The notes beneath the pieces are model-generated. The model ran no database searches, was not told the DNA's origin, and worked only from the letters and a program-made list of their open reading frames with translations. From the NCBI GenBank assembly GCA_030655735.1, contig JAUSPK010000083.1, positions 1 through 15,110 on the forward strand: DNA of 15,110 nt, given 5' to 3'. The stretch's first letter is position 1, and every line of letters begins with the position of its first letter. The stretch is from Syntrophales bacterium. Lineage in GTDB: Bacteria; Desulfobacterota; Syntrophia; Syntrophales; UBA2210. Shown one piece after another: positions 1 to 6,745 of the stretch. The translations under genes were made by a program, and so were the position numbers.

Positions 1-623
1 AGCGAAGAGAGCATCCGTTCCCATACGAGCCCCACCCCCGTATCCGGAAGGTCCCGATCGTCGGGCCGGGAGGTGTCGGCAAGTATTTGGAATATTTCAT
101 CGGTGAGGGGATCCTGGCAGCGTGATATCAGACCGTCCAACAGGTGTGTGCCCCGCTTCACCTTCGGCCAGGGGGTGTCCAGAAAATGATTACTGATCCC
201 ATGTGTTCCGGGGGATATCTCCTGAAAAACATCGGTTATGTTTGAAAAACAGAAGAGGCCGCTCCCGTCGCCCAGGATCAGGTTGAATCCGTTGTACCTG
301 TCGGAACCTCGTCGTATCCTTCTGATGTACTCCCCCGGGGTTTCATCGCCGCGAAGAAACCCGCTGACCAGACCTCCCCGTGACGGAACGCCCTCCTTCA
401 GGGTCCGGGGGTCCCGGTAGTTTGTAATCGCGGCCATACGCCCGGACTTCGTTATCCCGAGCCAGGTTCCCCCATCCTTCAGATCCCTCCCCGCCAGCAT
501 GTCGGGGGCCTCTTTCCAGAAGGATGCCGGCGCCGTGGGGCGTTCGTAAAATTCATCGCGGTTTGCCGCGAGAATGAGCGGGCAGGTGGGATGTGACCGG
601 TATGAGAAAAGTATCAGGCACAT
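1..623 (-). CDS. NRDE/TANGO2-family protein, C-terminus cut off by window edge
   Basis: The minus-strand frame is open from an ATG at 623 to the window edge, giving 207 residues. It starts MCLILFSYRSHP and carries the family's namesake NRDE motif at residues 21-24 (LAANRDEFYERP). It continues with the conserved AGRDLKDGGTWLG block at about 44-56 and an ITNYRDP block. This is the NRDE family, whose eukaryotic member is TANGO2. Cys2 directly after the initiator Met is conserved and suggests an Ntn-hydrolase-like fold. The biochemical role is not settled; links to haem handling and metabolite repair come from eukaryotic work, so no reaction is assigned. Full-length members are about 250-260 residues, so roughly a fifth is missing. 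A GGAG lies 6 nt before the ATG. The gene begins 12 nt after the sirtuin stop, so it is very likely co-transcribed with it. Family confidence is high, function unknown. Confidence 0.88.
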   Translation of the reverse strand, partial: MCLILFSYRSHPTCPLILAANRDEFYERPTAPASFWKEAPDMLAGRDLKDGGTWLGITKSGRMAAITNYRDPRTLKEGVPSRGGLVSGFLRGDETPGEYIRRIRRGSDRYNGFNLILGDGSGLFCFSNITDVFQEISPGTHGISNHFLDTPWPKVKRGTHLLDGLISRCQDPLTDEIFQILADTSRPDDRDLPDTGVGLVWERMLSS

Positions 624-635
624 GTCTCGCTCCGT

Positions 636-1415
636 CTACTCCCCTTCCCTGACCTTCTCAACCATCTTCGACATGACATCACCGGCCTTCCCTTCTATGA
701 GGATATCCGCGCGGGAGTCATAGGGGGTGTCGCCGATGTTGACAATAATGAGCCCTGCGCCTGCCTCCTTGGCGTAAGCCGGCATCAGGGCCGCCGGATG
801 GACGACGAGGGAAGACCCCACAACGAGGAACAGATCGCACCGCATGGAGTGTTCCGTCGCAGCGTTCAGCACGTCGGGGGGGAGCATCTCTCCAAAAAAC
901 ACGACATCGGGTTTGAGGGTGCCGTGACATTTTTCACACTCGGGCACCTCGACCCCTCCCTTTAGTATCTCCCTGATCTGTTCCACGGTGTATCGTTCAT
1001 CGCAGTCCAGACATCTGATCCACTGCATGTTGCCGTGCAGTTCGAAGACCCTGTCCGGGGAGTTTCCCGCCTTCTGGTGGAGATTGTCGATATTCTGCGT
1101 GATGATACAATCAAGCCTCCCCATTCCCTCCAGCTGTGCGATTGCATAGTGGCCCCTGTTCGGTTTGACGCTGGAAAACAGGTCCCCCTCTATCAGTATC
1201 TTCCACTGTTTCCTGCGGGTCTCCCTGCTGCTGAGGAACTTCTGTATGGTAAAGTCGTCGGGGTCGAATCGTGTCCAGATCCCCCCCGGTCCCCGGAAAT
1301 CGGGGATTCCGGATTCGGTACTGATGCCGGCGCCGGTGAACACCACCAGGCTCCGGGATGCCAGGATCATCTCTGCCGCCGCCGCAATCTTCGCGTCAAG
1401 ATCGCCCACAACCAT
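636..1415 (-). CDS. Sirtuin (Sir2/CobB-type) NAD-dependent protein deacylase
   Basis: The 259-residue protein is a complete single-domain sirtuin. It removes acyl groups from lysines while consuming NAD+, giving nicotinamide and O-acyl-ADP-ribose, and acts in the cytoplasm. Visible motifs are the NAD-binding GAGIS at 28-32, IPDFRGPGG at 37-45, TQNIDNLHQKAG at 106-117, the catalytic His127 within ELHG, a zinc site of two CxxC pairs (Cys135/138 and Cys160/163), FFGE at 173-176, and VVGSSLVVHP at 198-207. Length matches typical bacterial sirtuins. The Tyr/Arg pair that marks CobB/SIRT5-type desuccinylases is not evident in the expected region, so a deacetylase or broad short-chain deacylase is more likely. 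GGGAG lies about 8 nt before the ATG. It sits 51 nt downstream of the sigma-54 regulator and 12 nt upstream of the NRDE gene, which suggests one operon. Protein acylation control is common in bacteria that handle acyl-CoAs. Confidence 0.95.
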   Translation of the reverse strand: MVVGDLDAKIAAAAEMILASRSLVVFTGAGISTESGIPDFRGPGGIWTRFDPDDFTIQKFLSSRETRRKQWKILIEGDLFSSVKPNRGHYAIAQLEGMGRLDCIITQNIDNLHQKAGNSPDRVFELHGNMQWIRCLDCDERYTVEQIREILKGGVEVPECEKCHGTLKPDVVFFGEMLPPDVLNAATEHSMRCDLFLVVGSSLVVHPAALMPAYAKEAGAGLIIVNIGDTPYDSRADILIEGKAGDVMSKMVEKVREGE

Positions 1416-1466
1416 CGTTTTTCTCCCGTTTGTTTTTTCAGAGTGCCTTGCACCGTGGCCAAGTGG

Positions 1467-2828
1467 TCACTGCTTGAGGCCGTACTTCTTCAGTTTGTAT
1501 CGGAGCGTTCGCTCGGTAATTCCAAGGATTTCCGCGGCCCGTGTCTGGTTGTTTCCGGTCTCCTCCAGGGCCTGCTCTATCCTCTTGCGCTCCAGGGACT
1601 CGATCTCGTCCTTGAGGGCTCCCCCCTCTTTATGTCCGGTGAAGTGGTCGTGGGAGATATCTTCGAACGGCAGGTCTTTTATGGATATAACATGGTCCCG
1701 TGCTATGACTACCGCCCTCTCTATGATATTTTCCAGTTCCCTCACGTTTCCCGGATAATCGTATTTCAGGAGGGTATCCATGGCCTCGCTGCTCAGACCC
1801 TCTATCTCCTTATCGTTCTCTGAGGAAAATTGTTTTGTGAAATATTCTATCAACAAGGGGATATCCCCTCTCCGATCCCTGAGAGGAGGAACGGTCATGG
1901 AAACCACATTCAGCCGGTAGTAAAGATCATCCCTGAAGGACCCCTCTTTTACCCGCTCTTCGAGATTCCGGTTTGTCGCGCTGATTATCCTGACATCCGC
2001 CTTTATGGTCTGGTTTCCACCCAATCGCTGAAATTCCCGCTCCTGGAGAAACCGGAGGAGTTTCACCTGGACGGGGGGGGAAAGTTCTCCGATCTCGTCG
2101 AGGAACAGGGTTCCCCCATCCGCCTCTTCAAACCGTCCTATCCTCCGCGCCGTTGCCCCGGTGAACGCCCCCTTTTCATGGCCGAAGAGCTCGCTCTCCA
2201 GGAGGGTTTCGGGGATGGCACCGCAATTGACCACAATCATCGGTTTTCCCGAGCGCGGACTTGTCGTATGGACCAATCGTGCGAAGAGCTCCTTGCCGGT
2301 TCCGCTCTCTCCCTGTATCAGGACCGTCGTGCGGCTTGACGCGACCCTTCCGGCCATATTGACGATCGCTTCCATGCCGGGATCCTTGTAGATAATCTGC
2401 CCCGCGGATATCTCCTTCTTCCACAGTTTCTTGCGGAGGATCTCGTTTTCCCTGATGAGGGTCTGCCTCTCCGCGATTCTATCAACAAGGATTATCAATT
2501 CGTCCAAGTCGATGGGCTTGGGAATATAGTCCACGGCGCCAAGCTTCATGGCGTCAACCGCCGTCTCTATCGTGCCGTACGCCGTCATCATCACGACACT
2601 AATCTCCGGATTGATACTCTTGATCTTCTTCAGGACCTCTATCCCGTTCATCCCCGGCATCTTGAAGTCGAGGAGGAGCAGATCGAAATGGCCGTCCCGC
2701 ACCTGCTGCACTGCGGCGGCACCATCTTCGGCCTCCGCAACCCTGTGTCCTTCCCCGGCGAGGAAATCCTTCAGCATCTCCCTCTGTGACTGGCCGTCTT
2801 CAACAACCAGTATGTTCAATTTATCCAT
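1467..2828 (-). CDS. NtrC-family sigma-54-dependent response regulator
   Basis: This 453-residue three-domain regulator is the cytoplasmic output of the two-component system encoded with the upstream kinase. The receiver domain (about 4-118) has the acidic pair Glu10/Asp11, phospho-acceptor Asp54 (LLLLDFKMPG), Thr82 and Lys104. The AAA+ domain (about 145-380) has Walker A GESGTGKE at 173-180, the sigma-54-contacting GAFTGA loop at 220-225 and Walker B LFLDEIGE at 241-248. A Fis-type helix-turn-helix fills the C-terminus (about 415-450, ending RTLRYKLKKYGL). All residues needed for phosphorylation, ATP hydrolysis and sigma-54 activation are present. The ATG overlaps the kinase stop by one base (TAATG), indicating translational coupling. 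Overall it resembles the ZraR/AtoC subgroup. The signal and regulon cannot be read from sequence. A sigma-54 promoter upstream of its own operon makes autoactivation likely. Confidence 0.96.
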   Translation of the reverse strand: MDKLNILVVEDGQSQREMLKDFLAGEGHRVAEAEDGAAAVQQVRDGHFDLLLLDFKMPGMNGIEVLKKIKSINPEISVVMMTAYGTIETAVDAMKLGAVDYIPKPIDLDELIILVDRIAERQTLIRENEILRKKLWKKEISAGQIIYKDPGMEAIVNMAGRVASSRTTVLIQGESGTGKELFARLVHTTSPRSGKPMIVVNCGAIPETLLESELFGHEKGAFTGATARRIGRFEEADGGTLFLDEIGELSPPVQVKLLRFLQEREFQRLGGNQTIKADVRIISATNRNLEERVKEGSFRDDLYYRLNVVSMTVPPLRDRRGDIPLLIEYFTKQFSSENDKEIEGLSSEAMDTLLKYDYPGNVRELENIIERAVVIARDHVISIKDLPFEDISHDHFTGHKEGGALKDEIESLERKRIEQALEETGNNQTRAAEILGITERTLRYKLKKYGLKQ

Positions 2829-4618
2829 TACTCAGCCCCTGTTCCCCTGCCTGTCACGGGGAGCAGAACATCAAAGGTTGTTCCGACGCCAACCTCGCTT
2901 TCAACGAGAATCTCTCCCCCGTGTCCCCGTATGATCTCGTGCGCCAGGGCCAGTCCGAGCCCCAGCCCCTTTTCCTTCGTCGTATATTCCGGATCGAATA
3001 TGTGATCCATCTCGTCGGATGTCAGTCCGCACCCGGTATCCGATATCTTGATGCTTACCATGCCCTTTCCGTTTGGCGTGGTAGAGATGGAAATAGTCCC
3101 CTGTCCCGAAATCGCCTCCATCGCGTTCTTCAGGAGATTGTAGAAGGCCTGCCGCAATTTGTCCACATCCATCGGTATGATCAGGTGGTCGTTTTGCCAG
3201 ATGGTCTTTATGGCAATCCCCTTGAGATCGGCCTCTTCCCGTATGAGACTGGCCATCCGTTCCAGTACCGTTGTGATGGACTGATTACTAAACTCCAGTC
3301 GGCGGCTTCGGGAAAAGATGACGAACTCCTCTACGATCCTGTTCAGCCGTTTGATCTCATCACGGATAATGCCGGTGATGTGGTGAAACCCCTTTTTCTT
3401 TTCTTCCCCGTCGGGAGAATATTCGCGCCGGATTCTCTGGCTGGCCATACTGATCGCGTTCAGGGGATTGCGAATTTCATGGGCTACTCCGGCCGCGAGT
3501 TGCCCTAGGGCGGAGAGCTTTTCAGCCTGCTGGAGACGCTTCCCCATTTCCTCCATCCTGAGCGAATATTTTTTCTGGTTGAGGTAAATGGCAAACATCG
3601 ACAGGATACCTATCGCCATGATGAAGATCATGGAGATGATCATCCTGTTCCTGTTTTCCCGCAGGATCTTGTCGCTGCTCTCGCGGTTCAGACCCAGACG
3701 GGCGAATCCTGCGACCTTACCGTCGAGGCGTACAGGAACGGTAATATCGAGAAGCTCGGCCCCGCCGGACGTCACCCTGCGGCTTGCCTTCTCCAGTTTT
3801 GCTTTCAGCACATCGAGGGCAATGGCATCAATCACTTTGAGCTCTTCCCGAACAGTGCCCGCCTGGCCCAGCACCTTGCCGTGTTCGTTTATGACGATGA
3901 GATAGGTCAACCCTTGCCCAAGGCCGACATCTTCAATGGCCTTTTTTATGGCGATCTTCCTGCTCCAGTATCTCAGTCCCACATTGTCGAGGGCCATCAG
4001 TATGGTACCGCTGCCGTCCTTGCGGCGAAGAGCGATATACCCTATTTCGTTGAGCTTACCAAACTTGTTAAAGAGGTCTATGATCAGGTCCTTGCCACCG
4101 GTCATCTCCTGGTTCGTCTCGGGGAGAATCTCCGTCATAAATTCTCTGCTCTTGAAGACTATCTTGCCGCGCTCATCGAGGACGGCAATAAGCCACAGGT
4201 TTTCACGCTCGGCAAGCTCTCTCAGGTTGTCCTCGTCGAGGTGTTTGGCCTTCCACTGGGCGTCAATGTCACGCGCCAGGGCCACGAGTCCCTTGACGAG
4301 GGCCTTTTGAGGGGAGAACTCCTCATCGCTGAGGGGGACAAAGGCGTTTCCGCTTTCTTCCTTGTCCTCTTTGAGGGTCTGGTAGAGGTAGGCGAGGTTC
4401 TCCTGGGCCACGTTTTCCACGGTCGTGATGATATCAAGCCCCCTGTTTTCCATAAAGCGTACCAGTGTTTTGTCGAGACGTCCCAGGTCCATGATCCCCA
4501 TAACCAGTATGAGGGAAAGGAAGAGGAACATGAAAAGGGCCACGATCAGAGGCCGCAGAAAGGTCCCCTTATGTTTTGGCGATTCACTGTGCCACGTTAT
4601 ATCTTTCGGAAATTTCAT
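2828..4618 (-). CDS. Membrane sensor histidine kinase with periplasmic sensor region
   Basis: This is the partner kinase of the adjoining sigma-54 regulator. I chose the ATG at 4618 (596 residues) over an upstream TTG at 4741. GGAG lies 9 nt before the ATG, and the protein then begins with a short basic cytoplasmic tail directly before the first helix. The TTG also lies upstream of the predicted sigma-54 transcription start. Numbered from the ATG, TM1 is at about 22-43, a long extracytoplasmic region at 44-325 and TM2 at 326-345. The H-box AGVAHEIRNPLN follows with phospho-acceptor His380, then the N-box NLLKNAMEAI (about 495-504), DTGCGL at 527-532 and the G2 box GLGLGL at 551-556. The sensor region has two segments that look PAS/CACHE-like (about 140-215 and 235-315), but the fold assignment is tentative and the ligand unknown. 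All catalytic boxes are intact. Confidence 0.93.
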   Translation of the reverse strand: MKFPKDITWHSESPKHKGTFLRPLIVALFMFLFLSLILVMGIMDLGRLDKTLVRFMENRGLDIITTVENVAQENLAYLYQTLKEDKEESGNAFVPLSDEEFSPQKALVKGLVALARDIDAQWKAKHLDEDNLRELAERENLWLIAVLDERGKIVFKSREFMTEILPETNQEMTGGKDLIIDLFNKFGKLNEIGYIALRRKDGSGTILMALDNVGLRYWSRKIAIKKAIEDVGLGQGLTYLIVINEHGKVLGQAGTVREELKVIDAIALDVLKAKLEKASRRVTSGGAELLDITVPVRLDGKVAGFARLGLNRESSDKILRENRNRMIISMIFIMAIGILSMFAIYLNQKKYSLRMEEMGKRLQQAEKLSALGQLAAGVAHEIRNPLNAISMASQRIRREYSPDGEEKKKGFHHITGIIRDEIKRLNRIVEEFVIFSRSRRLEFSNQSITTVLERMASLIREEADLKGIAIKTIWQNDHLIIPMDVDKLRQAFYNLLKNAMEAISGQGTISISTTPNGKGMVSIKISDTGCGLTSDEMDHIFDPEYTTKEKGLGLGLALAHEIIRGHGGEILVESEVGVGTTFDVLLPVTGRGTGAE

Positions 4619-4737
4619 TGTTATTGTCTCCGGATGCGCGTCCCTTCGGCCATGCACCTCGATGTGATTTATCTTGAGTACAACCCCCCCCGTGGGGTGT
4701 GTCGACAGATGTCCGCCGGACGATCCAGATCGTTTAG

Positions 4738-4752
4738 GCAAATCTTATACCA
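4738..4752 (-). promoter_or_regulatory. Sigma-54 (-24/-12) promoter of the two-component operon
   Basis: On the minus strand the sequence is TGGTATAAGATTTGC. This fits the consensus TGGYRYRNNNNTTGC at every defined position, with the exact GG-to-GC spacing. Transcription would begin near 4726, leaving a leader of about 108 nt before the kinase ATG. The downstream operon encodes a sigma-54 activator, which makes the match more meaningful than a random hit. Confidence 0.7.
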
Positions 4753-4789
4753 CAACTTATGCCGTTAGAATAGCTCGAAAAACCGGCAC

Positions 4790-4805
4790 TCGACAATCTT
4801 GTCGA
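4790..4805. promoter_or_regulatory. Perfect 16-bp palindrome, candidate activator site
   Basis: TCGACAA-TC-TTGTCGA is a perfect inverted repeat with a 2-bp centre. It is centred about 71 bp upstream of the predicted sigma-54 start site of the kinase operon. NtrC-type activators bind two-fold symmetric sites upstream of sigma-54 promoters, usually somewhat farther out, so this is a candidate site for the adjacent regulator. Identity of the binding protein is inferred. Confidence 0.5.
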
Positions 4806-4848
4806 ATTTTATCAGGGGCGCACTGGAAAGAAACGCCTCGTTTTTATT

Positions 4849-4865
4849 TGATTTTGTAAAAATCA
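4849..4865. promoter_or_regulatory. Second palindrome upstream of the kinase operon
   Basis: TGATTTT-gta-AAAATCA is a perfect 7-bp inverted repeat with a 3-bp centre, about 131 bp upstream of the predicted sigma-54 start. The arms differ from the 4790 palindrome, so a different DNA-binding protein would be expected. It is AT-rich, so chance is a real possibility. Confidence 0.3.
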
Positions 4866-5043
4866 CCGTTACAGTTTCGACATTTCTTTCCACAGAGAGG
4901 ATCGCTGACCGGGGGTGATTTTCTCCTTATACCTTTGAATATCGACCAGTTATAAGTTCAGGCATAAAAAGTGCATAGCTAGACAGACAATGATGCTGGA
5001 AAAGCCCTCCTGTTTTTCTGGCTTAAACCCTTGTGGAGAAGAA

Positions 5044-5074
5044 CCTGCGGCCCCCACCTCCTGGAGGCCGCAGG
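5044..5074. repeat. GC-rich stem-loop in the 530-bp divergent intergenic region
   Basis: CCTGCGGCC (5044-5052) pairs perfectly with GGCCGCAGG (5066-5074) across a 13-nt loop. In the plus-strand RNA the loop holds ACCTCCT, the same heptamer as the anti-Shine-Dalgarno of 16S rRNA; in minus-strand RNA it would be AGGAGGT. No T-tract follows on either strand, so it is not a standard terminator. The rest of 4866-5179 shows no convincing gene; the small open frames there lack family features and good ribosome-binding sites. Confidence 0.45.
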
Positions 5075-5179
5075 CTCATAAATTCTCGATCTTCAGCCAA
5101 TGTCACCCCCCTGATTCCCCAGTCCAATTCCTTCAGTCGTGCCGTATTGCGAGTGTTTAAGACAAAGACCCGTTTCCCT

Positions 5180-5208
5180 GTCACACAATTCCCCCACCCT
5201 TATATAAT
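5180..5208 (+). promoter_or_regulatory. Sigma-70-type promoter for the flavoprotein gene
   Basis: A perfect -10 TATAAT (5203-5208) lies 17 bp after GTCACA (5180-5185, 4 of 6 to TTGACA). Transcription would start near 5215, giving a leader of about 65 nt to the ATG at 5282. An alternative is the perfect -35 TTGACA at 5213-5218 with a weaker TATAGA at 5234-5239 (15-bp spacer). Confidence 0.5.
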
Positions 5209-5281
5209 TCGGTTGACACATATCGCCTGAACATATAGAACTTGCTGGTATCTGGCGGAAAAAATAAATAAGGAGCGGTTT

Positions 5282-6331
5282 ATGAAAACGCGCGTAACTG
5301 AACTTTTCGGCATCAAATATCCCATCATGCTGGCCGGAATGAGTTGGATCAGCATACCTGAAATGGTGGCGGCCGTCTCCAATGCCGGTGGCCTGGGCAT
5401 CCTGGCAACAGGGCCCCTGAGCGCACAGGAGACAAGAGAAAGCATCCGAAAGGTACGAGACCTCACCGACAAGCCGTTCGGCGCGAATGCGACCCTTCTC
5501 TTCCCGGGGGCAAAGGAAAACGCAAAGGTCCTTCTGGAGGAAGAGGTCCCCGTCATCAATTTTTCCCTCGGCAAGGGGGATTGGATAGTGAACGCTGCCC
5601 ACAAATACGGGGGAAAGGTTATCGCCACCGTTGTTAATGAACAGCATGGACTTGCAGCGCAGAGACAGGGAGCCGACGGTCTCGTTGTCACTGGGTATGA
5701 AGCGGCCGCGCATGGAGGTGACGCGACCTCTCTGGTGTTAATCCCCAGCGTGGTGGATGCGGTCAACATTCCCGTCATAGCAGCGGGCGGTTTTGCAGAC
5801 GGCAGGGGGCTGGCAGCCGCTCTGGCGCTCGGGGCGGAGGGCATCTCTATGGGGACGCGCCTGATGGCCACGAAGGAAAGCGGACTCCACAACAGCTACA
5901 AAAATCTCTCACTTGAGAAGGGGATTAACGACACCATCTACGGGGAGTATTTTGACGGTCTGGGGTGCCGTTCACTGAAGACCCCCGCGGCTGTGAAGGC
6001 ATACCGGAAAGGGTTTATGGGGATGCCGGATTTCCTCGCCGCGCTCGGCAATTCCCGGGACATTGCGAAGATGCTGAACCTTCCGTATTACAAACTCTTC
6101 ATCGGCGTTCTTGCCTCTGGAGTGAAGAACTCCGTTATGATGGCCTATCTCGCGAATGCCTTTAAGGCGATAAGCCTGGCGACGGAAGAAGGGGACATGA
6201 GCAAGGGCGTGCTTACCGTGGGGCAGGCCACCGGTCTTCTCCACGACATACCCACGGTGGCTGAACTGTTTGAGCGGATGGCGCAGGAGGCACGTGAGGT
6301 CGAGAAAAGGCTCTCCACCGTTTTTGAGTAA
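5282..6331 (+). CDS. Nitronate monooxygenase / 2-nitropropane dioxygenase-family flavoprotein
   Basis: The 349-residue protein is an FMN-dependent TIM-barrel enzyme of the NPD/NMO family, predicted cytoplasmic. Members oxidise nitronates such as propionate-3-nitronate, or act as FabK-type enoyl-ACP reductases. Seen in sequence: the N-terminal KYPIMLAGMSWIS segment, GGLGILATG at 37-44, FGANATL at 66-72, the family segment GYEAAAHGG (138-146) with the presumed catalytic His144, and FMN-phosphate loops AAGGFADGRG (167-176) and GISMGTR (187-193). The usual EAGGH signature reads EAAAH here, a conservative deviation. Many anaerobes carry paralogues of unknown substrate, so nitronate oxidation by O2 is not assured. 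AGGAG lies 7 nt before the ATG. It is a single-gene unit with its own promoter and a strong terminator 15 bp downstream. Confidence 0.88.
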   Translation: MKTRVTELFGIKYPIMLAGMSWISIPEMVAAVSNAGGLGILATGPLSAQETRESIRKVRDLTDKPFGANATLLFPGAKENAKVLLEEEVPVINFSLGKGDWIVNAAHKYGGKVIATVVNEQHGLAAQRQGADGLVVTGYEAAAHGGDATSLVLIPSVVDAVNIPVIAAGGFADGRGLAAALALGAEGISMGTRLMATKESGLHNSYKNLSLEKGINDTIYGEYFDGLGCRSLKTPAAVKAYRKGFMGMPDFLAALGNSRDIAKMLNLPYYKLFIGVLASGVKNSVMMAYLANAFKAISLATEEGDMSKGVLTVGQATGLLHDIPTVAELFERMAQEAREVEKRLSTVFE

Positions 6332-6346
6332 GGGTTCGCGACGGCA

Positions 6347-6382
6347 AAAAGGGGTTGCAGACTACAGCCTGTAACCCCTTTT
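6347..6382. terminator. Bidirectional rho-independent terminator
   Basis: AAAAGGGGTT (6347-6356) pairs with AACCCCTTTT (6373-6382). A G-U pair and CAG/CTG extend the stem to 14 bp around an 8-nt loop. The A/T tracts at both ends allow termination in both directions: the flavoprotein gene on plus and tRNA-Ala(GGC) on minus. Confidence 0.88.
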
Positions 6383-6392
6383 ATCTTCAACA

Positions 6393-6468
<76 letters not shown>

Positions 6469-6483
6469 GTGAACAGGGGAGAG

Positions 6484-6512
6484 ACCTAACATACGGTTCA
6501 GAGAAATGTCAA
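6484..6512 (-). promoter_or_regulatory. Probable promoter of tRNA-Ala(GGC)
   Basis: A perfect -35 TTGACA reads on the minus strand (6512-6507). At 17 bp the -10 is only TTAGGT (6489-6484), a poor match, so the -10 assignment is weak. The position fits a start about 9 nt before the mature tRNA. Confidence 0.4.
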
Positions 6513-6522
6513 TACAATTTTC

Positions 6523-6550
6523 TTGACAATTCAAGGTGCAACTATATAAT
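6523..6550 (+). promoter_or_regulatory. Perfect-consensus promoter of tRNA-Leu
   Basis: TTGACA (6523-6528) and TATAAT (6545-6550) match consensus fully with a 16-bp spacer. Transcription would begin near 6557, a few bases before the mature tRNA 5' end. Confidence 0.85.
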
Positions 6551-6560
6551 CACCCGCCAA

Positions 6561-6647
6561 GCCGGAGTGGTGAAACTGGTAGACGCAGGGGACTCAAAAT
6601 CCCCCGGACGCAAGTCCATCTCGGTTCGATTCCGAGCTCCGGCACCA
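6561..6647 (+). tRNA. tRNA-Leu (anticodon CAA)
   Basis: The 87-nt class II tRNA has acceptor GCCGGAG pairing with CTCCGGC. Anticodon stem GGGGA/TCCCC holds loop CTCAAAA with anticodon CAA (reads UUG). A long variable arm (CGGACGCAAGTCCA) is present, then the T-arm with GGTTCGATTCC and encoded CCA. The long variable arm and anticodon together identify leucine. Confidence 0.96.
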
Positions 6648-6655
6648 GAAAAATC

Positions 6656-6696
6656 AAAAAAGGGGGGGCTGCTTGGAGAGGCTGCGCCCCTTTTTT
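6656..6696 (+). terminator. Rho-independent terminator of tRNA-Leu
   Basis: AAAAAAGGGG (6656-6665) pairs with CCCCTTTTTT (6687-6696). It lies 8 bp after the tRNA CCA end and before the TPR gene. Confidence 0.8.
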
Positions 6697-6745
6697 CGTT
6701 AACCCGCAGACAGAAGGCGGCCTGCCGGGATCTGAGGAATCGATT

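Noticed and set aside
3881..4768. A 295-codon plus-strand frame.
   Set aside because: It is a shadow of the histidine kinase sensor region on the minus strand, with no domain features or fitting ribosome-binding site.
4848..4866. FNR/CRP-type site suggested by TTGAT...ATCA.
   Set aside because: The half-site spacing is wrong for the TTGAT-N4-ATCAA consensus. It is recorded only as an unassigned palindrome.
6536..6745. Upstream extension of the TPR protein frame.
   Set aside because: It runs through the tRNA-Leu gene and its terminator. The ATG at 6746 has a good ribosome-binding site and starts the repeat region.
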